From the NCBI GenBank assembly GCA_030044345.1, contig JASHVY010000225.1, positions 1 through 5,440 of the forward strand: a stretch of DNA of 5,440 nucleotides, read 5' to 3'. The DNA is from Acetobacteraceae bacterium. Lineage in GTDB: Bacteria > Pseudomonadota > Alphaproteobacteria > Acetobacterales > Acetobacteraceae. The position numbers and the translations under genes are program-made. Below, piece after piece: positions 1 to 5,248 of this stretch (within the stretch, counting starts at the first letter, position 1; every line of letters starts with the position of its first letter). The notes under the pieces were generated by a model. That model was not told the origin of the DNA. It ran no database searches and saw nothing but the letters and a program-made list of their open reading frames with translations.

Positions 1-38
1 GGAATCACCGTAGGTCTGAATCACGCGGGAAAACAAAT

Positions 39-86
39 GACGAGAGCGGAATGGGTGAGCGTAAGCGAACGCATCCCGCTCTCGTC
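39..86. repeat. Imperfect palindrome, REP-like or terminator-like hairpin
   Basis: The arms 39-53 and 72-86 pair at 14 of 15 positions; the single mismatch is 50/75. The loop is about 18 bases. The outer 11 pairs (39-49 with 76-86) are perfect and GC-rich. On the + strand no T-run follows. On the - strand the stem is followed by ATTTGTTTT, so it could act as a weak intrinsic terminator only for leftward transcription, yet no leftward gene lies to its right nearby. It may instead be a dispersed REP-type palindrome or the terminator of a gene ending left of the window. The structure is seen directly; the role is inferred. Confidence 0.5.
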
Positions 87-129
87 GACCCCTTTCCATC
101 CCTGGCATCACCAAGTCGGCTGGCCCCCA

Positions 130-145
130 GGCGGCAGACGCCGCC
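130..145. other. Short GC hairpin upstream of tetR promoter
   Basis: GGCGGC (130-135) and GCCGCC (140-145) form a perfect six-pair stem with the four-base loop AGAC. It lies just upstream of the putative tetR -35 region and has no T-run. It could be a chance product of GC-rich sequence; no role is assigned. Confidence 0.25.
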
Positions 146-161
146 GAGGTCATTCCGAGGC

Positions 162-203
162 TTGTGTTCTGGCATGTTCGTAATAGAATGACTTCGAACA
201 CAA
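162..203 (+). promoter_or_regulatory. Putative tetR promoter with operator-like half-site cluster
   Basis: TTGTGTTC at 162-169 and GAACACAA at 196-203 are a perfect eight-base inverted repeat. A further TGTTCG at 175-180 pairs with CGAACA at 195-200. The TGTTC core thus occurs at 165-169 and 175-179, exactly ten bases apart (one helical turn), with the inverse GAACA at 196-200. Between the arms lies TAGAAT (184-189), five of six matches to a sigma-70 -10 box, sixteen bases after TTGTGT (162-167), a poor -35. TetR-family repressors commonly bind dyads overlapping their own promoter, so autorepression of the gene starting at 248 is the natural inference. Confidence 0.5.
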
Positions 204-247
204 TAGATGACAACGTGCTACAAGGGTATGAGGCTGCGTGAGGTGGA

Positions 248-844
248 ATGGCAAGGCCGAGAGAATTCGACGAGAGCGCCGTGTTGGATGCTGCGGTCCA
301 ATGCTTCTGGAAGCAGGGATATGAGGCGACTTCGGTCAAAGATCTGACAGTGCATACCGGGATCGCCGCAGCAAGCCTCTACAACGCATTTTGGGACAAG
401 CGTTCGCTCTATGAGCGATCGTTGGAGCGTTATGTCGCGGAAACTGTCGCGGACAGAAGCCGCCGTTGCGAAGTACTGTCACCTCGGCGGGCGATCGAGG
501 AGTTTTTCGACGGAATCGTCCAGTGCTCGCTGAACGACCGCGATCGGAAGGACTGTATGCTAGTGAATGCAGCGCCTAATGTTGCGCCATATGACCCTGC
601 ATTTCGCAAACATGTCGCCAAAGTCCTTGCCAGCATCGGAACATTCTTTCTGACCTGCGTGGGGGCCGGGCAGGCAGGCGGCATAATCATGCGATTCTTG
701 CCGGCAGAAAACCTGGCACGGCATCTGCTCGGCGTACTGATGGGTGTTCGCGTCCTTGCACGGATCCGACCGGCGCGTGCCTCGCTCAAAAGCGCCGCGT
801 CGCCGGTATTGACGCGGCTTCGTGTCGGGGCGGAAGCCGGATGA
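248..844 (+). CDS. TetR/AcrR-family transcriptional regulator
   Basis: This 198-residue protein has the normal length for a TetR-family repressor, which acts in the cytoplasm as a DNA-binding dimer released by a small ligand. The N-terminus MARPREFDE and the following residues (about 8-60) form the three-helix DNA-binding domain. The helix-turn-helix spans roughly residues 29-50, with the typical SLYNAFWDK recognition-helix end. Residues 75-198 are the helical ligand and dimer domain and include DCMLVNAAP (102-110). The Cys there (C103) occupies the place of the G-C-L-V/L-V motif seen in electrophile-sensing relatives such as NemR, which hints at, but does not prove, a thiol-based or small reactive ligand. 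The ATG at 248 follows a GAGGTGG ribosome binding site (240-246). The gene probably controls itself and perhaps the small gene at 878. A link to the amino acid operon is unproven, and the ligand is unknown. Confidence 0.9.
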   Translation: MARPREFDESAVLDAAVQCFWKQGYEATSVKDLTVHTGIAAASLYNAFWDKRSLYERSLERYVAETVADRSRRCEVLSPRRAIEEFFDGIVQCSLNDRDRKDCMLVNAAPNVAPYDPAFRKHVAKVLASIGTFFLTCVGAGQAGGIIMRFLPAENLARHLLGVLMGVRVLARIRPARASLKSAASPVLTRLRVGAEAG

Positions 845-877
845 GCGCGGGTTCGGTTCCCTTGCAGCGATGGGGGC

Positions 878-1204
878 ATGATGGCGGATGATGACGTCAG
901 GTCCCGCTATGAAGCTGCTGTCCTGGCTCTGGGCGTGCGTGTTACCTCACTGAGGGACGAAGGCACCCCTTCGGAGACGATCGCCCGTGCTGTCCACGCC
1001 GAGCGTCGACGCCTGACGATTAAATTCAGGGCGCTGACACCGGAACCGCTACGATCACAAATCAACGATCGAACACGGGCTGTGTACGGGGACTCCCGCG
1101 GTCCGACGATCGAAACCCTCCGAATGCGGGGTAAGAGCTGGGACGATATTATCGATAGCGCGACCCATCCCGGTCCCCGGTTTTGGCTGATGCGAGAGAC
1201 GTAA
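878..1204 (+). CDS. Conserved-looking hypothetical protein, 108 residues
   Basis: I do not recognise a named function. The product is a 108-residue, charged, soluble protein with no signal peptide or membrane segment. Its first half (about 5-50) looks like two amphipathic helices rich in Arg, Glu and Ala, ending in RRRLTIKFRALTPEPLRSQI (44-63). The second half has YGDSRGPTIETLRMRGKSWD (70-89) and then DIIDSA. The TPEPLR, GPT-x3-LR and GKSWDDII blocks resemble what I remember of small hypothetical proteins in alphaproteobacteria, but this is recollection, not a search. It starts 33 bases after the tetR stop and could be co-transcribed with it. ATG at 878 and ATG at 881 are both possible; a G-run (872-876) lies close before both, so the exact start is uncertain. 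Third-position GC bias and clean termination support a real gene. Confidence 0.7.
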   Translation: MMADDDVRSRYEAAVLALGVRVTSLRDEGTPSETIARAVHAERRRLTIKFRALTPEPLRSQINDRTRAVYGDSRGPTIETLRMRGKSWDDIIDSATHPGPRFWLMRET

Positions 1205-1205
1205 C

Positions 1206-1221
1206 CACGCCAGAGGGCGTG
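1206..1221 (+). terminator. Short hairpin after the 108-residue gene
   Basis: CACGCC (1206-1211) and GGCGTG (1216-1221) form a perfect six-pair stem with loop AGAG, beginning two bases after the TAA at 1202-1204. The position fits a transcript 3' end for the tetR pair, but no U-tract follows, so it would be at best a weak terminator or a processing barrier. Confidence 0.3.
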
Positions 1222-1250
1222 AAGGGATCCGTTTCTCAGACACCCGTCCT

Positions 1251-1269
1251 GAAAACCGGGATTTTCCCG
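1251..1269 (-). terminator. Weak terminator-like hairpin, - strand reading
   Basis: CGGGA (1257-1261) and TCCCG (1265-1269) form a five-pair stem with a three-base loop. Read on the - strand it is followed by GTTTTC (1251-1256). An alternative pairing, GAAAA (1251-1255) with TTTTC (1262-1266), uses the same bases. No - strand gene needs a terminator here, so this is probably incidental. Confidence 0.15.
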
Positions 1270-1417
1270 CTCCCAAGGATAACACGACATCGGCAGGGCG
1301 CATGGGGCGCGGGTTGCTGGTTCGCGTTCGCTTTCCATCGACGTCGGCGGAAGGCACTTGATTACAAATCCGTCTTGTCAAGCGGGACCGAAATGGGCAC
1401 CACCCTCCCTGCAACGG

Positions 1418-1448
1418 GCGTCCATCCGCGACGTCCGCGGATAGACGC
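1418..1448 (+). promoter_or_regulatory. Leader stem-loop directly before the amino acid operon
   Basis: Positions 1418-1430 pair with 1436-1448 at 12 of 13 positions (one C/A mismatch, 1423/1443), closing a five-base loop ACGTC. The structure ends two bases before the GGAGAG ribosome binding site (1451-1456) of the gene at 1466. As RNA it would be a stable hairpin at the edge of the ribosome landing site; as DNA it is a palindrome that a dimeric regulator could bind. Which of these applies cannot be told from the sequence. Confidence 0.5.
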
Positions 1449-1465
1449 GGGGAGAGAAGACGAAG

Positions 1466-2278
1466 ATGATCCGCAGAAGACTCGCTTTGGTGGCGCTCCT
1501 AGCCGGGCTCGCGATGGCTGCAGGCGCCGGACCCGTCCGCGCCGATGCGCTTCAGGACATCAAGTCTAAGGGTGTGCTGGTGGTCGGCGTGAAGGCAGAT
1601 TATCCACCCTTCGGCTACCGCGCGCCGAATGGCGACATTATTGGGATCGAGCCAGACCTGGCGCGCGACGTGGCAAAGCGGCTCGGCGTCAAGGTGCAGT
1701 TGGTGCCGGTGGTGGCGGCGAACCGCATACAGTTCCTGGAACAGGGCAAGATCGATCTGCTCATCGCCACGATGAGCGACACGCCCGAGCGGGCGAGGGT
1801 TGTCGCCATCGTGAAGCCCGATTACTACGCATCAGGCTACAGCCTGATGCTGCCGAAATCAATCAAGATCACCGCCTGGGACCAGCTAAAGGGCAAGCCC
1901 GTCTGCGCCATCCAGGGCGCCTTCTACAACAAGCAGGTGGCAAAGAAGTTCGGGGTCCAGGTGATCGCTTTCACCGGTGTGGCCGAGGCGCTAACTGCGA
2001 TGAAGCAGGGAAGGTGCATCGGCTTCCTCTACGACGATACTGCGATCGAGGGACAGATGCTCAGGCCTGAATGGAGCGCCTATGCGATGCCACTGCCTTC
2101 ACAGGACGCGCAGCCTTGGGGTCTTGCTGTGCGCAAGGGCGAGAGGAGCTTTTACGATTTCATGGCCAAGACCGTGGCCGACTGGCACAAGACCGGCCTA
2201 ATACTGAAGCTGGAAACGAAGTACGGTGTCACTCAGCATTCCAAGTTTGCTGAGGAGATGCACGGGAAATACGAATAG
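1466..2278 (+). CDS. Polar amino acid ABC transporter, periplasmic substrate-binding protein
   Basis: This 270-residue protein is a family 3 extracellular solute-binding protein (SBP_bac_3, PAAT type), which captures an amino acid in the periplasm and delivers it to the permease pair encoded next. Residues 1-26 are a Sec signal peptide: a basic RRR start, a hydrophobic Leu/Ala core, and likely cleavage after VRA (26). The mature protein begins with the usual LQDIKSKGVLVVGVKADYPP block (29-48). R109 in the MSDTPERAR stretch is the expected carboxylate-binding Arg, and the Asp pair in LYDD (190-191) is the expected amino-group contact. C147 and C184, the only Cys residues, lie in two second-lobe strands and could form a disulfide. 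The ATG at 1466 has GGAGAG (1451-1456) nine bases upstream. It is the first gene of a four-gene operon. The substrate is unassigned; no residue pattern here lets me choose between acidic, basic or sulfur amino acids. Confidence 0.93.
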   Translation: MIRRRLALVALLAGLAMAAGAGPVRADALQDIKSKGVLVVGVKADYPPFGYRAPNGDIIGIEPDLARDVAKRLGVKVQLVPVVAANRIQFLEQGKIDLLIATMSDTPERARVVAIVKPDYYASGYSLMLPKSIKITAWDQLKGKPVCAIQGAFYNKQVAKKFGVQVIAFTGVAEALTAMKQGRCIGFLYDDTAIEGQMLRPEWSAYAMPLPSQDAQPWGLAVRKGERSFYDFMAKTVADWHKTGLILKLETKYGVTQHSKFAEEMHGKYE

Positions 2279-2286
2279 CCGGCTGG

Positions 2287-3078
2287 GTGGCGCGCAGCGG
2301 CGTGCCACCCGATCTATTGCGGGCGCCTTTCATGCATGGCATCGCCATTTGGTTTCGCCATCTGTACGAAACCACAGGCATTAATCTGACAATCGCCTAC
2401 GACCCGTTCGACCGGGCGCGGTTCCTGGATGGCTTCCTGGTCACTTTGGAACTGTCGGCGATCACGATCATCGGTTCCATAGTGGTCGGCGTCATCGGGG
2501 CCTGGCTGCAGGGGGCGCGCCTTGTGTGGACCCGGCGGATCGTGCAGGTCTACATTCAGCTCTTCCGCAACACTCCGCCGCTTGTCCAGATGTTCTTTTT
2601 CTATTTCGGACTCAGCTCGCTGCTACCCACTATAAAGAACAGCTTCGGCATGCAGGAGCCGCCGGTAAGTGGATTTGCCTGGGCATGTATTTCGCTGATC
2701 TTTTTTGCCGGCGCTTTCAACGTGGAGATTTTCCGTTCTGGCATTGAGGCGATCCCGAGCTCGACCATCGAGGCAGCCGAGGCGCTGGGCTATACGCGGC
2801 TGCAAACCTACCTAAACGTGGTGCTACCGCTGGCCATGCGCGTGTGCCTGCCGGCGCTGACCAACAATCTGGTGAATCTGATCAAAACCACCACGCTGGC
2901 CTATGCCATCGCGGTGCCGGAACTGCTGTATGTTTCGAACCAGATCTGGTCGGACAGCGTGAACGTACCAGTAATGATGGTGGTTCTGTTCATCATCTAC
3001 ACCGCGCTGGTTGGGCTGCTGGTCGCCGCGATGAAAGCATGGGAGCGGGCGCTGCACCGGCCCGGACTGGGCACGTGA
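2287..3078 (+). CDS. Amino acid ABC transporter permease, first subunit
   Basis: This is an inner-membrane permease of the HisM/HisQ/GltJ type (BPD_transp_1), pairing with the next gene product to form the channel. From the GTG at 2287 it has 263 residues. Hydrophobic segments lie at about 50-74, 97-114, 129-146, 186-215 and 228-250. The conserved LFRNTPPLVQ block is at 92-101. The cytoplasmic EAA loop, which docks on the ATPase, runs from E162 (EAAEALGY) to LP at 180-181. Start choice is open: GTG 2287 lies eight bases after the binding-protein stop and suggests coupling, while ATG 2332 (residue 16, MHGIAIWFRHLYETTG) would remove a polar leader that looks atypical; neither has a strong ribosome binding site. 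The stop overlaps the next start by four bases. Confidence 0.92.
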   Translation: MARSGVPPDLLRAPFMHGIAIWFRHLYETTGINLTIAYDPFDRARFLDGFLVTLELSAITIIGSIVVGVIGAWLQGARLVWTRRIVQVYIQLFRNTPPLVQMFFFYFGLSSLLPTIKNSFGMQEPPVSGFAWACISLIFFAGAFNVEIFRSGIEAIPSSTIEAAEALGYTRLQTYLNVVLPLAMRVCLPALTNNLVNLIKTTTLAYAIAVPELLYVSNQIWSDSVNVPVMMVVLFIIYTALVGLLVAAMKAWERALHRPGLGT

Positions 3079-3923
3079 CCGACCGCGTGCTGCCCGTGAT
3101 TCTGCCGCTGCCGAAGGCGCTGCGCCGCGACGCGTCCTCTTCGCGGCTGTGTCTTTCTCTGTGGCATGCCATCGCGCTGGCTGCCTTCGTCGCACTGACG
3201 GCCATGGCCGCCGACGCTGCAACCGGGCAGCCGACGCGCGCCAGCGTGTTGGTAGTGCTGGCGCGCTGGTCCCCACTGCTGTTGCGCGGCTTCGGCTTCA
3301 ATATCCTGATCAGTTTAATGGCGATGGCGATCGGCACAGCTCTGGGCGTATTTCTCGGCCTGGGCCTTGTTTCGCCACGGCGGCCGGTGCATGCCCTCTC
3401 CTGGGTCCTAACGGAGTTCTTCCGCAACGCACCCTGGCTCGTGCTGCTGTTTTTCATGATCTATATGCTGCCGTTCCGTATTCAGATCGGCCCACTTTCT
3501 ATCGCCCTGCCGGACTGGGTGAAAGCCGTGATCGGCCTTGGCCTGCCGGTAATGGCGAATGTGGCCGAGATTATGCGCGGCGCCGTACAGTCGATCCATC
3601 CAGGCCAGTGGGAGGCAGCGGAATCACTTGGCTTCACCCGCAATCAGCAGCTCTGGCAGATCGTCCTGCCGCAGTGCCTCAAGCGGATGATCCCGCCATG
3701 GATGAACCTGTACGCCATCTTGGCGATGGGAACGACGCTGGCTTCGATCGTCGGCGTGAACGACGTGGTAACCTTGGCCGGCCAGGTACAGGCAGCAGAA
3801 GGCGGGCGAACCGACCTGCTGGCGCCACTCTATGGCTATGTGCTGCTACTGTTTTTCATCTACTCCTATCCCATCGCGTTACTGACGCAGCGGCTAGAAC
3901 GCCGCTATGCCGTGCATATCTAA
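3075..3923 (+). CDS. Amino acid ABC transporter permease, second subunit
   Basis: This 282-residue inner-membrane permease of the HisQ/HisM/GltK type (BPD_transp_1) is the partner of the preceding permease. The start is GTG at 3075, which shares GTGA with the stop of the upstream gene (TGA 3076-3078), a classic arrangement for translational coupling. The same frame stays open back to 2844, but that extension lies inside the upstream permease gene and is not membrane-like. GTG 3087 (codon 5) is a minor alternative start. Hydrophobic segments occur near 30-48, 74-98, 121-134, 150-166 and 250-270. FFRNAPWLVLLFF (115-127) is the family block. The EAA loop runs from E180 (EAAESLGFTRNQ) to LP at 198-199. 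It has a longer N-terminus than the first permease, including an extra N-terminal hydrophobic segment before the core. Confidence 0.92.
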   Translation: MTDRVLPVILPLPKALRRDASSSRLCLSLWHAIALAAFVALTAMAADAATGQPTRASVLVVLARWSPLLLRGFGFNILISLMAMAIGTALGVFLGLGLVSPRRPVHALSWVLTEFFRNAPWLVLLFFMIYMLPFRIQIGPLSIALPDWVKAVIGLGLPVMANVAEIMRGAVQSIHPGQWEAAESLGFTRNQQLWQIVLPQCLKRMIPPWMNLYAILAMGTTLASIVGVNDVVTLAGQVQAAEGGRTDLLAPLYGYVLLLFFIYSYPIALLTQRLERRYAVHI

Positions 3924-3941
3924 CGAGCTGAGGATATTGCG

Positions 3942-4712
3942 ATGCCACGAGGCTTCGACCCACCCACCGGCTGGACACCGGACCAGCCGCTTGTCGCAAT
4001 TGACGATGTGCACAAGTCCTTCGGCGAGGTCGAAGTGCTTAAGGGCGTCAGCCTTTCCGTGCGCAGGGGCGAGGTGGCTTGCATCATCGGCCCGTCGGGC
4101 TCCGGTAAGTCTACGCTGATCCGCTGCGTGAATGCGTTGGTGCCGTTTCAGAAGGGCTCGATCAAGGTGCTGGGGATCGAGGTGAATGATCCACATCTGG
4201 ACAAGCTGCGCTTACGCAAGCATGTCGGTATGGTGTTCCAGCAGTACAATCTGTTCCCGCATCGAACGGCGCTGGAAAATGTGATGATGGCGCCGGTCCA
4301 GGTGCTGAAGCGCCTGCGCGCTGAGGCGGAAGCGGAGGCCTACGCGCTGCTCAAGAAGGTACGGCTAGAAGGCAAGGAACACGCCTATCCGGGCGAGATG
4401 TCAGGCGGCCAACAGCAGCGTGTGGCGATTGCGCGGTCGCTTGCCATGCATCCCGAGCTGATGCTGTTCGACGAGGTGACTGCCGCACTCGACCCGGAAA
4501 CCGTAAAGGAGGTGCTGGTGGCCATCCGCCAATTGGCGGAGGAGGGGATGACCTGCATTCTAGTGACTCATGAAATGGGCTTCGCGCGCGAAGTGGGCAA
4601 TCACGTCTATTTCACCGATCGTGGCGTGATCGTGGAGCATGGTCCTCCGGCAGAGTTTTTCGCTGCGCCGCGCGATCCACGTACGCAGGCGTTTCTCAGC
4701 CAGATACTGTAG
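3942..4712 (+). CDS. Amino acid ABC transporter ATP-binding protein
   Basis: This 256-residue cytoplasmic ATPase of the HisP/GlnQ/GltL type drives the permease pair. All ABC motifs are present in order: Walker A GPSGSGKST (50-58), Q-loop Q100 in GMVFQQYNLFPH, signature MSGGQQQR (153-160), Walker B LMLFDE (173-178), D-loop ALD (182-184) and H-loop H210 in VTHEMGFA. The segment after the catalytic E178 reads VTAALDPE rather than the textbook PTSALDPE; the V form is also common in amino acid importers, so function should be intact. The C-terminus AFLSQIL is the normal family ending, so the nearby IS scar has not truncated it. The ATG at 3942 follows TGAGGA (3929-3934) seven bases upstream and 18 bases after the permease stop. 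It is the last gene of the operon; no clear intrinsic terminator follows. Confidence 0.96.
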   Translation: MPRGFDPPTGWTPDQPLVAIDDVHKSFGEVEVLKGVSLSVRRGEVACIIGPSGSGKSTLIRCVNALVPFQKGSIKVLGIEVNDPHLDKLRLRKHVGMVFQQYNLFPHRTALENVMMAPVQVLKRLRAEAEAEAYALLKKVRLEGKEHAYPGEMSGGQQQRVAIARSLAMHPELMLFDEVTAALDPETVKEVLVAIRQLAEEGMTCILVTHEMGFAREVGNHVYFTDRGVIVEHGPPAEFFAAPRDPRTQAFLSQIL

Positions 4713-4719
4713 GAATGCC

Positions 4720-4733
4720 GAATGCGCCCGGTG
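4720..4733. repeat. Possible degenerate IS66-type terminal inverted repeat
   Basis: GAATGCGCCCGGTG resembles the IS66-family end, which starts GTAAGCG and often continues with a CCGG-containing stretch; five of the first seven bases agree. It lies just outside the transposase remnant, where the end of the element would be expected, and seven bases after the ATPase stop. No matching second end or target duplication is visible. Confidence 0.3.
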
Positions 4734-4756
4734 CCGGCCTCGGTTGAGGTGAATCG

Positions 4757-4916
4757 TCAGGAGGCGCTGCATTGATCAAGGCGTGTGGTGATGCGGGAGA
4801 TGTTCCAGGGTCGCGGCTCAGCGACGGGGTTCATTGGGTGATCGGCGATGCGCTCCAGGATTCGGCCGAGATAGGCTGTCGCTGTACCGTTAATTCGGTG
4901 AGTAGTGGAGAGGATT
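4757..4916 (-). pseudogene. IS66-family transposase (TnpC) C-terminal remnant
   Basis: The - strand read in the frame ending at the TGA 4757-4759 gives NGTATAYLGRILERIADHP and then MNPVAEPRPWN. This matches, as I remember the family, the conserved IS66 TnpC tail: LNG-x-D-P-x-AYL, L-x-RIADHP, then N-R-VAELLPWN. Upstream, about 4897-4916, a different frame reads LLTE where intact copies have SLLTTAKLNG, indicating a small frameshifting deletion. About 50 codons survive; the DDE catalytic part, TnpA and TnpB are absent. A + strand open frame starting at TTG 4772 is the antisense of this remnant. The remnant follows the ATPase end on the opposite strand, so it marks an old insertion between two convergent transporter loci. 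Confidence 0.6.
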
Positions 4917-5248
4917 TCATCCCACGCTACTCGATCTCATATGCGGCAATGTGACACCACGAAATCAAGGATCGATACCGTCCAATACCGAGCTTCAAAA
5001 GCTTCCCCTCGGCAGGGCAATTCTGTCGTGCCTTCGACGAAGCTCGGAGCTTCCAGTGCGTCCGCGCCGTTCATCGCCAGCTCGTGCGGGCCGACCGCAG
5101 GCGACTTCGCCATCTCCGCCGAGCCGCCACCGTCCTTGCAATTCTCCGAGCCGCCTAACTTCGTCGCGTGCGGCCTGATGATCCTCCTATCCTCTACAGC
5201 CTAACGGCGACTGCTGACCGAGCCCCTCGAAACCTCCTTCGCATCCTC
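4917..5248. other. Intergenic region with no identifiable gene
   Basis: I see no recognisable gene in these 332 bases. On the - strand a frame is open from 5200 down to a stop at 4937-4939. From an ATG at 5113 it would give 58 residues (MAKSPAVGPHELAMNGAD...), with no ribosome binding site of note and no family I recognise. Two + strand frames are also open across most of it, which argues for skewed composition rather than coding. TAGGAGGAT occurs twice on the - strand (5251-5243 and 5189-5181). It may be decayed mobile DNA contiguous with the IS66 remnant. Confidence 0.4.
5194..5244 (-). pseudogene. Possible truncated start of a gene after the sugar permease
   Basis: On the - strand an ATG (5244-5242) lies directly after a TAGGAGG site that overlaps the permease stop. 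Its frame ends after 16 codons (MRRRFRGARSAVAVRL) at TAG 5196-5194. The basic start and good ribosome site suggest a downstream operon gene cut short by rearrangement, but so short a frame could be chance. Confidence 0.15.

Noticed and set aside
1055..1414. - strand frame containing KRTRTSNPRPMRP
   Set aside because: It resembles the spurious translations often produced by tRNA-proximal or repeat DNA; it overlaps a better + strand gene and no foldable tRNA is present.
1183..1569. + strand open frame across the 1205-1465 gap
   Set aside because: It overlaps the binding protein signal region in another frame, has no ribosome site, and shows no family resemblance.
2844..3074. N-terminal extension of the second permease frame
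   Set aside because: It lies inside the first permease gene in another frame and reads as polar, non-membrane sequence; the GTGA overlap at 3075 gives the natural start.
4713..4756. Intrinsic terminator for the amino acid operon
   Set aside because: CCGG-rich complementarity exists around 4727-4740 but there is no clear long stem and no T-run, so a terminator is not supported.
4722..4775. 17-codon frame MRPVPASVEVNRQEALH after the ATPase
   Set aside because: Too short, no ribosome site of its own, and overlaps the probable IS66 end; no support for expression.
4772..4954. + strand open frame with TTG start and a good CAGGAGG site after the ABC operon (60 residues)
   Set aside because: It is in the exact antisense register of the IS66 TnpC remnant, and its apparent structure is explained by that; the product resembles nothing I know.
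4905..5204. + strand frames of 75 and 99 residues in the right flank
   Set aside because: Composition-driven open frames rich in Ser, Pro and Arg, mutually overlapping, without ribosome sites or recognisable motifs.
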